Of a stretch of DNA of 64,000 bases, positions 1 to 13,500 are shown one piece after another. How positions within the stretch are numbered: position 1 is the first letter of the stretch; every line of letters starts with the position of its first letter. Origin of the DNA: Raffaelea ambrosiae. Lineage: Eukaryota; Ascomycota; Sordariomycetes; Ophiostomatales; Ophiostomataceae. The notes beneath the pieces are model-generated. The model saw nothing but the letters and a program-made list of their open reading frames with translations. It made no database searches and was not told the origin of the DNA. The stretch spans positions 650,908 to 714,907 of the forward strand of contig PCDI01000018.1 of NCBI GenBank assembly GCA_002778195.1. The letters run 5' to 3'. The translations under genes and the position numbers were made by a program.

Positions 1-48
1 GCATAAAACAAATGGAGTAAAAGGGGAGCAATGGAAAGGGCCGGTTTT

Positions 49-74
49 GGGGGGGGGGGGGGGGGGGGGGGGGG
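49..74. repeat. Poly-G homopolymer, 26 bases
   Basis: This is an uninterrupted run of 26 G. Similar C/G runs recur in the window at 1174-1190, 2228-2243, 14854-14867, 38082-38094, 44059-44070, 44964-44975 and 56054-56066, always outside coding sequence. The exact length may be an assembly estimate. Confidence 0.9.
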
Positions 75-317
75 CTCCAAGGAAGGGGCTCCAAGGAAAG
101 ACACCCGCATGAGCTGGGAAGTTTTGAAACTCCCCCCGAAAAAATAGGGGACTTAATACCCAATGAGAAAACATATCTTAATACCACGTTCATAGTAGCT
201 ACAGACAGACATCCAAACAAAGAAAGCAGTTCGTCAGTGAGACACGACGCGTATTCGCTGGCTGTGAACAGTTGGATTCTTTGGCCAAGTATGTTGCAGC
301 CAAGAGAATGCACAGAG

Positions 318-335
318 GAGGGGGGGGGGGGGGGN
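318..335. repeat. Poly-G run ending in an undetermined base
   Basis: A G run ends at an N at position 335 and is followed by an AGGAAAAG-type purine tract. The ambiguous base marks uncertain homopolymer sequence. Confidence 0.85.
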
Positions 336-2611
336 AGGAAAGGAAAAGAAAAGAAAAGAAGATACGGCGATGAATACGCAGTGACCATATCTCAGTGGTA
401 ACCAAATCAAACGCAACATCAGCTGTGGTCCCTCCCCCGGGTTGCGTTCTTTTTGGTACACGAGGGGACGGCCCCCAGCACAGGCACAACCTTACCCAGA
501 CAGAAAGAGTCCACTTCCCTCCGTCTCTCTCCATCTAGAGTGCCACGCGGTGCCTCCGCCGTGCGGTGTTGCCACGAGCAGTGGTTGCAAAGTACTTGGC
601 TTGTGGCTTGCCGAGTCAAAGGACGGGCCTTTTCTTCCCTTTTCTTCATTTTTGGGGGCTTTTTTTTCCAGCAGCGTTTTCGTACATAGCAACTGTGGTT
701 TCTGCTCCAACGTCACCTTGCCATCGGCGCCGAAGGCACGGTTACAGTATTGTAGAAGGAAAAAATAGCAAACGTACATATACAGAGTATCCGTATCGAA
801 TGTATCGTACAGCTTACGGTTCCTGGACGACGGGGGCCTGTTGCAGAGACAATCAATCCACTCAGAGGTCAACGTTGACAGTGCATGCACAACTGTCTTA
901 TCGGGTTGTCTTACCGGCTTGTCTTTCCTGCCTCCTGTCTCGCTCTCCTTTCTGCTTTGCTTTTCTTTGTCTCACTTCGAAACTTTCTCGTTTCCTTGCC
1001 CTCTATTATTCGGACAATATGCTAACAGCATACAACATGGAAACACAGCCAGTCTTCGTAGCCTTGATCTTCTACTGGCCTCGTATTTTTCCACTTCTGC
1101 AGTCTCCTCGACCGAAGTCACCCTGGAACTGTTCTCTGCAGATATCCTACGGCGTATCCTGTCGCTCTATTGACCCCCCCCCCCCCCCCCAGCTCCCTCT
1201 TTCACACGTGCACGCTGCATATGCAGTCTTTGTCAAGTTCTGCACGGTTCATCTGATTGCGCTTTGCGCCCCTCCTGCGTGATCGTCGATCGCCGGCGGG
1301 ATGAAATAGAAAATAGAGGGGGAAAAAACCCTCTCCCATGTGATTGGGGTAAGAAAGAGGAGACTGAAAAGAGTGCTTGGCCGTCCTGGTCATGAGAAAA
1401 TGGACGCCCTCCGTGTTCCTGTGCTGTGCACGTTCACCCCTCCCTCAACCCTGAATCGCTGCTTGTGTTGTGCATATATAAAAAGGGGTCGTTGTGGTTG
1501 GGGGCCAGGATTTGCACAGCGGTCGAGGGCGTAAGATACACACGCATTGATACCGGTCGCTCGATACCGTTCAATCGCCTCGCCTGCGCGTTTCTGGAAA
1601 GGGGGGCAAAGCAAGTTTCAGCATCTGCAACATGCATGGCGGGAAGCCACACCTTGGGACTCTCAAGTTGCCTATTATAAGCGGTTCATGCGCGTCCGCA
1701 AAAAGACACAGTCGCGACAGCTGTATCGCAAGCATTTCACGAGTTGCTGGACATCGCCAGTGTCGGGATCGAAAGACCGATATATATCAGAAAGCGCCAC
1801 GACTTGGGACAAAAATCATAGGGCGCTGCAAGAAGCGTGGCGGCACGGCAACGTGGCCCCCATAATGCTAATGCTTTTAAATTTCGCCCCAGACAGCGGA
1901 GACCAATTTTCGATTTCGACGGCGATGGCGGCCCGGAGGAATGCGCAAACGCTACCCAAGATTCGTCACATCGAGGCAAACACGAAACAAGTGGGTGTCA
2001 TGGGCAAGCGTTCAGCTCCTTTGCCTGTTCGTTGTCAGCCCAGTTTTGTACGAGTATACGCGTAGCTCGCCCCAAAACTGAGATATCTCGCTAATAATGG
2101 CCATCGTCTTTGCCATTCTTGCAACTGGCCGCCGTCTCTGCTGCTTCCCTTCTCAATACGTACTCGTAGTAGCATCGTGTGTTGTAGAGCCGTCCTTTGA
2201 CACAGGGATGGTTGCTGATGGGAAGAACCCCCCCCCCCCCCCCTTATTCAACATCCCTTCCACTCCTGGCGGCAAACCAGCCACAAACCACGCCTCGTGT
2301 GGGGGCTGCTTCTGGAACGGCTAAGGCACCTTTCCAGGGTCTTGGATATGTCAACCGAAGAAACGGGTGCACCAAGAACAGCTAAAACGCCGGGAGCAAT
2401 GCAGAAAGACGCACAGAGCAAAAGAAGCCAAATAAAATGAAGGACTTGCGTTAGTCCATCCTCTTGTGACACTAAAGAGTCGCTTCCCAAGAACACCTGT
2501 GCTCTCATATGCCTACCTATGCCCAGGATTGGCACACGGAAACACAGAAACACGGAAACGCAGAAACACATTCACATACCACTACACCGTATGTACAAAA
2601 ACAAACCAAAA

Positions 2612-2640
2612 AACCCCCGAGCCAAAGATGCTCGGGGGTT
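2612..2640. repeat. Perfect 11-bp stem hairpin with 7-base loop
   Basis: AACCCCCGAGC at 2612-2622 is perfectly complementary to GCTCGGGGGTT at 2630-2640, with loop CAAAGAT. It looks like a bacterial intrinsic terminator stem, but this is fungal DNA and no gene ends here. Its function is unknown. Confidence 0.8.
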
Positions 2641-5600
2641 GGCTACCACCAATACGACCGTGCCATCAAGACTGGCATTCCCATCGTATGCGCCTTCCTT
2701 GACAGAAGTACGGCGCAGCAACACGGACGAGGGCGCATAGAAGCCCAATACGCAGAAACAGAGAAAAAAGTTCAATCGTGCAGCTTCCGTACTCGTACAA
2801 GTAGTGTCAATGGAAAAAAAACCGTGGCATGGCAGAGGCACAAAAGGGCCAGCCGAAATCTCGCCGGAACCCTGCCGATCGAGCCCGTGCTTTATCCACA
2901 TTGAGACCTTTAAACACCCGGCGATGCGCTATGCATCTTGCATAGTCTTCACGGTGGTATCCATAACATCTCGAAAAATATCGCGTCTCATCGTCCAAGA
3001 GCCGGTCACCACTGATCGCCGCCGATCGCCGTTGTACAGACACGCACCGGCGATGCGGATGTCTTCGGTCTTCGGGTGATGCAAGGAAGACGCGTCGCAG
3101 ACCACTCGATCTTTGTGTGCTCGTATTGTGCACATGTTGATCTCACCAGAGAGACAGACGCCTTCCGGAGCCCGGACATTAGATAGGTTATTCGATTGCA
3201 CGTTGTACTGTGCTGGGGGTGGATTTCACGGTCGACGCTCGAGCCTCTTGTCCCTCCCCCAAAGAGGGTCCTATTTCAGAAATGGAGCACTGTTGCAGTA
3301 CCGACTCTCGGAATGAAACCGGAAGTAACACCCTAGACACTGGTCTGCAAGACAGGAACGAAGAGCAACAGAAGCTGCGGGGCGGTGGCTCTGAGCTACA
3401 AAGGCTGCAGTCGTGGTTGCTTTGATGCAGGCGTGGGACGACTTATCTTACAAGGCGTGTGCTGCGCCTTTTTCAATAAAGCTGGGAGGTGCAACTGTGC
3501 ATCTGTCGGGGAAATACAAAGTGGCCTGCTCGTGGGTAGCTCTCGTTGGTGAGCTGACGGTTGTGGAAGAGGAAGCAAGACAGAGTATCGGGGTGGTTTG
3601 TGTCGTCAACTCAGAGCTTTTCGCGATGTGAGCCAAGGTTTCATTTCTCCTCGACAAGTGCGCCTGTGAAAAAAAAGGTAAGTGACTAGCTGAGTTATAT
3701 CCTTGTTCGGTCAGGATTCCTAGCCTTGTGGTGCATTTCCGAATTCTCTCTATTGCATTAGCCAATACAATGGCGGAGGAAGACTAATTTGCCCGCTTTG
3801 TTGTCCACAACCTGTAAGAACGCTAATCGTACATCTTACGAGCCAGCTGGGCGTTCTGGAAGCTGAAGCATGAATTGAAGGGGCCATGGAACAACTACCC
3901 TGTCGCCAATCTGTTGTTTCTGGCGGAAAGGTGCCCGTTGGCGTCGATATGGCTTCTGGAATGGCATGACGTCCCAACAGTTGTCTGGGAGCCCCTAATG
4001 GCAAAGTGGTTAGCCGCAAGCCATAATAGAAAGGGTGGTGTCACAGCCACAGTCGTTTCTGACAGATGTCTCACCTGGAGATATAGACTACAAAATACAC
4101 CATATGGCACATACGCGTGCACGTATTGGTATTTTTTGGTTGCATATTCAGCACGTCTGCGTGGTGTGGCAGCTGCCGCGATTGCGCAGAAGACATATCC
4201 GCACAAGGAGGACAGGAGAAGGTGACTTATGATTGCAAGGGCTGTCAATTTTGCAGAGGTGTGCCAATGGGGCAACCGCTATGCCGAAAACGTGCCGCAA
4301 CGAGCATCAAGGCCCATAATAGCGTCCTCGCCAGTTAGCCTATGGCTGCTGCCATGCTGACCGGGGTGGAGAAGCACGCCAGTTCGTCGCCATGCTCCTG
4401 TTCCCTGTAATGTTCCCCGTAGCGTTGCCTGTAGCGTCCCTTGGGATGTTCTGATCTGATCCAAGACACTGTCCAAAGGAGATCGTCTCCCTGTTCTCGT
4501 GTCCGGGGACGGATGCCGCCTACTGACTCCGCGCCCAAGTCCGTGGGACACGCTGGTGCCATTCCTTCGCCATACATAGTAATTCGCCTGGCGGTCTAGT
4601 CGGTCGGTGTTGAGTTGGTTTGCGAAGCTTGATCGTATCAGGCAAAACGCCATGCAGTGGTTTCGTTCACAGCGCAAATCCGGAAAAGAAGCCGGCCGTC
4701 GTCGTCTTCATCCCACTGCAGCTATCATGCTGTGTGCGCATGGCAATATCCGCGGCCGATCATTGCCTGTCCTGGGTCTCGTCAGTCTCCCGTGGCTTTT
4801 TGAGGACCTGCCTAATACTCGTACTTTGTAGCGCAGAAGGACGAAAAATGATGGAAAACCGGGACAGGGAGCCAACGCAAGATACATGTGGACATACCTG
4901 CGGACTGCTGTGCATGACAGGGCCGATCTGGCGACTGATTGGCCAACGGCTGCAGTGCTCGGACGCTTCTAGTGGTTCTAGTGCCACAGAAAGAAAACGG
5001 CCAACACATGGTTCAACGGCATGTGGTGGTGCGAAGCAAATAGGGATATGCTGGAAATGATACGATGCGTTGCGGGCGGGCAACGGGAGGCTAGGGCGGG
5101 GTAGTGTGGCGACGACAGGGAAGATAGCGAGAGACGGCGAACAGAAAGGGGCCGACTCGAGCTCAGTAGCAGGGGATTGGAGAACGGAAAGGGCGTCGAC
5201 AGGCGAGAAGGGGAGAAGAAGGAGAGAAATGGAAAACAAAATCGTTGCTGTTGGCGATGAGAATTCTTTCAGTTCAAATGGGAAAGGCGGCTCAGAATCG
5301 TGCAGGGAAGGAGCGATCTTCCTCTCCCTGGCGGTGAAGGCTGAGCGCCCAAGAAGGCAAGTATAACAGAGTGCAAGAGGGGCGCGCCTTCCTGCTCCTG
5401 CAACTCGGACAGCAGGAGTGTGGCGAACGTAGATGCTCGCACGAAAGGCTGCCAGTCATGTTTGTCGAGCCTGTGGCTTCTGCCGTCTTTGACGGGCATT
5501 CTCATGCACCTCTGTTGCTCACGTCTGAACTACTAACAGTACTATGCAATTTCTGCAGCTTCCAGCAGTCTCGGAGACGGTCTCGCCCTGTGGCATTGCC

Positions 5601-7669
5601 GTCTCCACCACGGCGTAAGACGCATGTCCTCGTTACATAGTATTGGTGGTGGCCTTGCCTATAAAATGCCGTATTATTGCATGCGTATTCCAGGTCTGAT
5701 TGGCGTAACAACCTAACCCTGGAAGAGCATCGTGTCTTTTTGGCGACAAAGTTCGTACACATCGACAGGAGCGAGGGTGTGGAGATTAGCCATCATCTGC
5801 GAGTAGTTACTCACCCACCATTTCTACCCCGAGAAGCACCCAACAATCCACAATCCACGCCGTCGTTCACCTATGTTTGTTCGCGTTGTGAGCATGCGGG
5901 CGAGCGGACCTGGCGCCTCGTGGCATGGTACGAATGCCAATACCAGCATATGGGAGATCCGAGCCGATGCTGGCCACTGCCGTATTTTGCGAATGTCGGG
6001 CAAAACTCGAGTTGAAATTAAGACAGACAAACAGGCCCATCATAATCCCACTTGTGGGCCTCCCATGGGCATATATAGTACTCGTATCTTGCACTGAGAA
6101 AGTTGGACAAGCGAGGAAGAAAAGGAAAAGAAATCCTCCTGCAGCGTTGTTTGTCTATTGCGGGCCATGGACGGAGGCGACAGTGGGAGAAAAAGAAAAG
6201 AAGAAAAAGAAAAGGAGCCCACAAGATGGCGAGTATTGTGTACTCGTAGTTGCTTAATAGGAAGCTCTACAGACACAGCGAGACGAGAAAGCCCGCGGAC
6301 GAAAGCTCCTTCCTGTGCCACGCGCCGGCGTCCTTCGGGCAGCACAACACAGCCAACGGCGCACAGCAAAGCTTTCCGCAGAAACCCATTGTTAATATGG
6401 AGGCATCCTTGCTACGTCGTTGAAGCGGCTCCGTCGGAGTACTCGTACTGCTAAGATGCTGTGCCACACTTCCCAGCTGGCAGTCAACAGCTTGACAGCC
6501 AACGACTGACAATTGTCGGACCCTTGTAGAAGACAGGGAAGACCCCTCGCCGGAGAGAAGCTGGACGGCAAGGGCGCCAACAGGCGAAATCCCAGATCCC
6601 GAATCCCAAAATGGGAAGCTCCAAGAACAACCGTGCCCGAATCGATCCTATCAAACGGCGATGCCGTAGTCGGTCGTTTGCCGGTTGAGGCTCGCTTCTC
6701 GACACCCTCGCTTGTGTCTAGACGTACTAACTACGTAAGTTAGGATGCATGGATGTCAGCTTTGCGTGTCTGGCTGGATCGTGGTGGCCCCTGGATACAG
6801 GCGATAGCCCCTGACCGGGACGGCGAGCACAGACACACGATGTCCTGGCGCTGGTCTTCATCCCACACCATCCCACGTCCCAGACATGTCTGGTTGGCAT
6901 AGACGTAGCATCACAGAGTGCAGACGACCAAGGCGGTAACAAAATGGCGGTAACACGGTCTAGCAGTCGTAGACTGGCAAGCACACCGCAGCTGTGAAAG
7001 CTTCACAACCAATCCAATAGATCACTGTACGCATGTTTATACGAGTAGTGAGATACACCTCTTTCATAGAGATGCTACGCGTATGTGCATGTAAGATACG
7101 AGTACCAGCATGGAAATCTCTGCGCCTGCCACGTTGGCGGCCCTGTGGATCTATCACTAACGATGGGTGTTTGTGTTAACTAGTCGCTTTCGTCAAAAGC
7201 CACCAGAGACCTCTCTACTGCACCAAGTGGTTTAGTGCGACCTGGCGTGCCTTGCAGGGGACTGAGGAGTCATGCTACATAGTGCCTGCTAGAGTGGAGA
7301 TGGATGGCATGGCATGGGCGTGGATGGAGGGGAAGGACAGAAAGGGGGCATGTTTTTCTGTGGCGCCCCCATATTGCCGGAGTCCACTTGAAAGGGGGAA
7401 AAAGGAACGAAAGGTCACAAAGGTCACAAAGGGAACCATGCCCTGCAGGACGTCTCCCATGGGAGGAGGTACGAAGTAGGTATCTTGCTATCCATTTTCT
7501 TCCGGGAGCCGGGGTCAGTGAGGTATGCATCACGTAAAATGTAGTGGGCAGGTACACGGGCGGGCCAGGGAATAGACAATGAGATACTAGTCATGGCGAG
7601 ATACATGGCAATTGCATGGGTCGTGCGATGTACGGAGTAGTGTTAGCGGAAAATAGGAAAATACGAGTG

Positions 7670-7830
7670 CGCACCAGGGAATAAGAAAAAGAAAGAAAAA
7701 GAAAAAGAAAAGAATAAGAAAAAAGAGAGAGAAAAGAATAGGGGAAAATCGAGGAGAAAAAAGAAAATACTCGTACATGAGAATGTCCAAAAAAGAAAGA
7801 CGAGAAAAAAAAAGAAAAAAAAAGTGAACA
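7670..7830. repeat. Purine-rich low-complexity tract
   Basis: This is a nearly pure A/G stretch made of degenerate AAAGA and AAAAGAA units. It lies just before the + strand switches to pyrimidine-rich sequence at about 8340. The long minus-strand frames over it are poly-Phe/Ser/Leu artefacts. Confidence 0.75.
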
Positions 7831-8339
7831 GGCCAATCTTCCCAAGGCCGTCAAATAAAAGCGGCGTTGGCCCCAGCACACCCTGCGGGCCACCCCTGGG
7901 GTACCCTTCCCCCCGAATTTGCTTTTTTCTCTTGTGGTCGAGGACTTTGACGAAAGGGGGGCTTTTCTTTCTGCCGTTGGGCTTGCTGGAAATACAAAGT
8001 CTCGTGGCTTCCTGCAGCGTTTTGTTGGCTGCCTTTTGAAACAAAAAAAAAACCTCTCCAGTATCTCTCCCGCGACTGTCTGACTTTAATAGGGAAGGTG
8101 CCGTCCGTCGCGCGGACAGGGAAAGAGCGACTCCAAGCCACAGGCACGTCCGCAGAACGAGATTCAGATAACAAGGAAGGCGCTGCCGCCCCAACAGCAC
8201 CAGCGCCGGCGCCGTCTCCGCCCAACAGCGGCCGCAGCCCCAAAAACGTCCCATCTAACGGTCTCCCTTCGCGCAGCAACCGACGGACTCGCGCGGGCTG
8301 GGCTAGGTAGCACGCACTAACAACTGCTGGGTCCCATTG

Positions 8340-10543
8340 GCCAATCCCCATTTCCGCCGCCTTCCCTTTTTACTGGGCTCTGCTGGGCTCCTGGTGCCTC
8401 CCCTCGTGCTTTCCTGCAATTGCCTCCTTTGCTGGGTTTTATTCTTATTTTATTTATTTCCTGGGGCTGCTCCTGCCTTCGCTCCTTCCCGTTCTTGTCG
8501 CTTCCCTCTGTTTTTATGTGTGTCGCGACTTTTCCTGAAGACGTCCAAATTTAAATTTTTTTTTTTGGCTTTACATCTTCTCTTCACTTGCCCGACTTCT
8601 TTTCAACGTCCGCCTCTCGCCGTTCTCTCCTCGCCAACTCTCCTCGCCAACTCTCCTCGCCCCGTCCAACCAACCGCCGGCCACGCTCGAAACAGGCCCA
8701 GCAACACACAATCTGTGGGACGCATACCAAACAGACGGTATCTGACCGAGACCTCTGCTTTCCTGGCTCGCCTACCTCCTTGCCTTCCCTTCTTGGCCTT
8801 GCTTGGCTCCTCTTCCTGGTAGGTCCTGGCCTCGATAATAGTCTGTCCAGCATCCTCCTCCCTCTCCCTACTTGTGCTGGTCGCTGCAGAACCCACACGT
8901 CCGGGCGCACGAACGCTGGGGACTTGTGCGCACGACCGCGGACGCCACCGCCTGCAGCTCACATATCACTTTTTGCTCGCTTTCCGTCTTTGTTTTGACC
9001 CTTTTCTGCTTTTTCTTATTTTTCTTTTTCTTCATCTGGTTTTTGTCTCCCTTTGTTTCTCCTCTACTTTCCTTGCTTCGTGCTCACACACTCCGTGCAG
9101 ACCTATCCTCCGCAGCCCGGTCTTGATACTCTCTCCTGCGCTTCCTCGCAAAGCTCTGCCAAGTCCGCTCTAAGAAACCACCATCGCAGCCAAGCAGAAC
9201 AGCTTCGCAAAACGCGACAGTCACCGTTGTCGCGCAGCACACAGCTCCCAGCTCCCAGAGCACACGACCAACAGCCAGCACTAGCCATACTACTTACTAG
9301 TCCATCCCTCGTTCGCCCTGTGCCTGACACCACCGGGGGTTCGTATTACAACAGACAGTCCAGCCGTTGCGTTGTCTTTTTTGTTCAGGCTGATCGACAC
9401 TGGCTTGTCCCATTTGCGCCTCCCGCAGACCGCCGCCGCCGCCGCCGACCCTTACCCTTCACAGCAACCGGCTCTTTTTCAATTTGCTATGCACCGCAAG
9501 CCGTCAGTCGCTCCCGGCCCAGCATTTTTGATACGACAGCTCTGAAACGTGTTTCTCCCACCCCCTGTCCCCCCAGTCGCTTCCTTCTTGGGTTTGCAGG
9601 GACATAATATCTAGGCCACTACTTGGGGCAGTTCTTTAATAGGTCTGCATGTGTCATCGATGCCGACTGTCTGCGGCGTCGCGACCAACACAATCCCAAA
9701 TCGGCGGCCACCCCTTGCAGATGCTCAATCGCCTTCTGGCCAGGCGCGTGATCTAGCTGTCTATCTTGATCTTTTTCTCCCTGCGAGTAGCGTCCGGGGC
9801 CTGTGATACGACTTAACAGCATCGTGCCTTGCCCCTCCATCCGGGCTCTATTGGCCGCATCACTGCCTGCGTGGAATCGCCGCAGGCCCGGCTCTTCACA
9901 GTGCTTCTGGCTTCCTCGCGCTAGCCTTGCGCAAATCACCACTCCTTGCGTCCGCCTATCGCGCAACCACACCGACGCACGCGTGTGACCACGCATTGAT
10001 CCAGCCCAAACGAACCGGCAGTGACCAGACACCGCAGCAGAAAATCAAAACAGGTGCCCTCCCACGCTCATTGAGGAAAGGACGGTTGCATTCCCGATCT
10101 TCTGCCGCTGGTGATCCCCCAGGAAACCCAACGGCGTTGTCGGCGCTGCTTCGGGTTTTTCCAACAGCAGGACAGAGTAGAGCCTCTTTTTTCTGCTGCT
10201 TTCCTTCTCGCCACAACAACTGGGACAGGAGGCGAAAGGTACAGGCAGAAGTCGCGGTGCCAGCACCACCACCTCCACCACTACTTCCAACCGCCTCTGC
10301 CACCGCAAAGCCCACAGCGGACCAACCGCCTCAAACGCGAGTCTGCCTCCGCAGGTGCTGACTGCCTATTTCGCGGTTTTTTTTTTCCCTTGCGTCTTTG
10401 TTGTCGCCCCCCCCCCCGCCCGTGGTCTTTGCTTTGTTTTCCGGCCTCAGACGCATCAACTTGGTTGTCTTATTTCTTCGCCCTCTCCCTTCCCTCGAAA
10501 TACAGCAGAAACACTATAGACGTCGCCCGCAATCTCCTCCCAC
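8340..10543 (+). promoter_or_regulatory. Pyrimidine-rich leader/promoter of the RING/PH/VWA gene
   Basis: About 2.2 kb of C/T-rich + strand DNA precedes the ATG at 10544, including a 14-bp direct repeat around 8631-8665 and T/C runs at 9000-9040. Pyrimidine-rich coding strands upstream of the start are usual in filamentous ascomycetes. The transcription start was not located. The assignment is inferred from composition and position only. Confidence 0.4.
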
Positions 10544-13500
10544 ATGTTCTTTCGATCTCACAGACACAACAACGGTCAGGCCGACAAAAAACGGGCACGA
10601 GAGGCGAACGCACAATCCGCACTGCGTGAACTCGGCATTCTGCCCCCCGACTTTGACCGTCCCGTCTATTCCAGCAGCGGGCTGTCGCATACGTCTCTTG
10701 CCGGTCCTACCTATCCAGAAAAGTGTACGCGCGACTGCAGTTCCTGTTGGCTCTGATTGTTGAGAGCCCGGCCGACTAACACGACCTTTGCTAGACTCAT
10801 CCATCTCGGGCGGGAGCATCCGCGCACCGTCGTTCCGGTCCGCCGCCTCGGTCTCAGCCCGCTCCGCCAACTCGCGCGAGACCGTCATCCCTCCCGTCAG
10901 TCCGACCATGAACTCGGATCGGAGCCGCTCCCGGAGGGAGCGCACGTTTGTGGGCAGCGAGTGCGCTGTCTGCGAGGAGCCTCTGGAGCACATGCTGTTT
11001 GGCGAGCGCATATTGCAGTTCTCCTGCTCCCACGTCTCACACGAGGCCTGCTTCTACGAGTTCATCCGCGAGTTTGAGTCACAGTATTGCCCAACATGCA
11101 ATGCGCCGCTTCATCTCGACACCAGCCGCAATGTGCTTGACATTGGTGAGTCCCTCGTAGTGTTCCTGGGATTGCTCCCCCAGGCTGTCTTGTCCCCTTG
11201 TTTTTCAGTGTTCTCTCTGGACACGCGTCTGACGATTGTCGCCCTCCGCAGAGAAAATCAGCAACATGGTGAGGTCCGTGTCTGCCAACGACGGCCGGTC
11301 CGCGGGCACGCCAACACCCACACCAGCGCAGAACTGGGATGACCAGACGGTACGCCCACCGAGCCGCGGGTCCAACCAGCGGCAAGCGGCCTCCCTCGGC
11401 GGCAACAGCAGCGGCATGCACAATGGCATGCGCGACAGCACCGGCAGGAGCAGCAACTACCGCAACATGCGCGACCCGCCACCACCAGTCGACAGATACG
11501 GCGGCTCTTCGCAACACGCGCGCAGCGACAGCGAAGCCACCGGCGTGGCCTCGTCGGGCGGCTACCCCGAGACCACGCAGAGCGGCGGCCCACGACGCGT
11601 GCACGACTACGACGTCCAGGCCATGGAGACAACTCTGTCGAGCCCGCGCACGGTGGCTCGCAACCCCATCCCTGCACCGACGGTCACCGTGCGCTCCGAG
11701 TTCCCCACAATCAATCGCTCGCGCCAGCAGCAGACCCTCACCTGCCTCATCACAGTCGAGGTGCCCGACAGCAAGTGGAGCCCGGATCCAGAGGACCTGC
11801 AAGGCACCTCCGTGGGCACACCGCAGCTGCCCACCCCGACGCCAGCCCTTCGACCACCCGCCGCCGAGGAGGCCTATGCGCGGGCGGCCTCGCCGGTGCG
11901 GAGCGCCCCTCGCTTCTTCCCATACGAGGCGCCCGAGGTGCTCGAGGAGATGACCGAAAACCTGCGCAGCCGCGTCGACAACTGGCATGGCCTCGACTTC
12001 AGCCGTTTCGGCAAGCTGCGGCTGTACGGCACTCTTCGCGTGGGCAAGGACAAGGTGTCGTGGCAGGAGCTCGAGTGCTTCTTGTTTGCCGAGATGCTCA
12101 TCTGCGTCAAGGAGAAGAAGAACGCAGCCGCCGTGGCCGCGGCCCAGCAGCAGTGGGATGCCGGGAGCAGCTCAACGGGAGCGCGCAAGACGACGCGCTG
12201 CACGCTGAAGGGCTCGATTCTCATCAAGAAGCACCTCAACGAGGTCCTCGAGACGGGCGCCATCGACGAGAACGTCCTCACCCTCAGCCTGTCCGTGGCC
12301 GAGCTGCCCCAGTTCCACCTGCGCTTTGACAACCGCAACCAGTTGAAGCTCTGGCAGCAGGCGCTCATGGACCTGAACGCCGTGGAGACATCGCCCGTGC
12401 GCAGCTCGGACTACGACCGTGAGCTGTCTGAAACAGAGGAAGAGGACTGGCAACACCAGCAGAACCACCACTCAAGCCACCACCAAAACCACCAGAGCTC
12501 GGGCGGGGGCGTGCAGCGCGTGTCCTCGCTGGCGTCATCCTATGGCAACAAGTCCGCAACGACGGCGCCCACCGAGTACACCAACTACACCAAGAGCCCC
12601 GTGATGCCTGCGCCGAGCGCATCCGTCCACGTGCCCATTGACGTGGTTGTCGTCGTGCCCATCTCCTCGTCCATGCAGGGTGTCAAGATCAACCTCGTGC
12701 GTGATGCGCTGCGCTTCATGGTCCACACGCTTGGTGAGCGGGATCGCATGGGTCTCGTCACCTTTGGGTCCGGCGGCGGCGGCGTGCCCGTGGTGGGCAT
12801 GACGACCAAGTCGTGGCCTGGCTGGAGCGGCATCTTGTCCTCCATCCGGCCCGTGGGCCAGAAGAGCCACCGTGCGGACGTGGTCGAGGGTGCAAATGTG
12901 GCCATGGACCTGCTCATGCAGCGCAAGTACAACAACCCTATTGCCACCATCTTGCTCATCAGCGATGCCTCCACATCAGATACGGACAGCGTCGACTTTG
13001 TCGTCTCCCGCGCCGAGGCCGCCAAGTGAGTGTACCGCTCTGGCTCTACTCTACTCTTCTCCCTTGCTAACCTGACCCTTTTTTTTTGTAAAATAGAATC
13101 ACGATTCACTCGTTTGGTCTGGGCATGACGCACAAGCCCGACACCATGATCGAGCTGTCCACGCGGACAAAGGCATCATACACCTACGTCAAGGACTGGA
13201 TGATGCTGCGCGAGTGCCTTGCTGGCTGTCTCGGCGCTATGCAGACGTTGTCGCACCAGAACGTCAAGCTCAAGCTCAAGCTGCCCGAAGGCTCGCCGGC
13301 CAAGTTCCACAAGATCAGCGGCGCGCTGCAAATCACAAAGCGTGCGACTGGCCGCGACGCCGAGGCATCCCTGGGCGATTTGCGCTTTGGTGACAAGCGT
13401 GATATTCTGGTGCAGCTAGTCATCCTTCCGGACAATGCATCGCAAGAGCAGCTGCCCCAGGACCCTTGGGAGACGATTGTCTCTGGCCTGGAGGCGCTGG

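Larger units (their letters stand above)
1..10543. other. Gene-free region upstream of the RING/PH/VWA gene
   Basis: No open frame here has recognisable domains or convincing protein composition. The stretch holds homopolymers (G run 49-74, a G run with one undetermined base at 335, C runs at 1174-1190 and 2228-2243), a purine-rich tract at about 7670-7830, a perfect hairpin at 2612-2640 and several copies of the octamers TACGAGTA and TACATAGT. From about 8340 the + strand becomes pyrimidine-rich, which is typical of fungal promoters and 5' leaders, and leads into the gene starting at 10544. Genes with very short exons or non-coding RNAs cannot be excluded by eye. Confidence 0.6.

Noticed and set aside
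566..1282. 238-codon plus-strand frame
   Set aside because: Crosses a poly-C run and has no recognisable content or start context.
1547..2065. 172-codon plus-strand frame
   Set aside because: Composition is less skewed than its neighbours, but no motif or family resemblance was found and it uses a single short frame without splice support.
7643..8351. Overlapping minus-strand frames of 166 and 203 codons
   Set aside because: They overlap each other in different frames and run into poly-Phe from a purine tract.
11062..11988. 308-codon minus-strand frame
   Set aside because: Antisense shadow of the RING/PH/VWA gene, without motifs.
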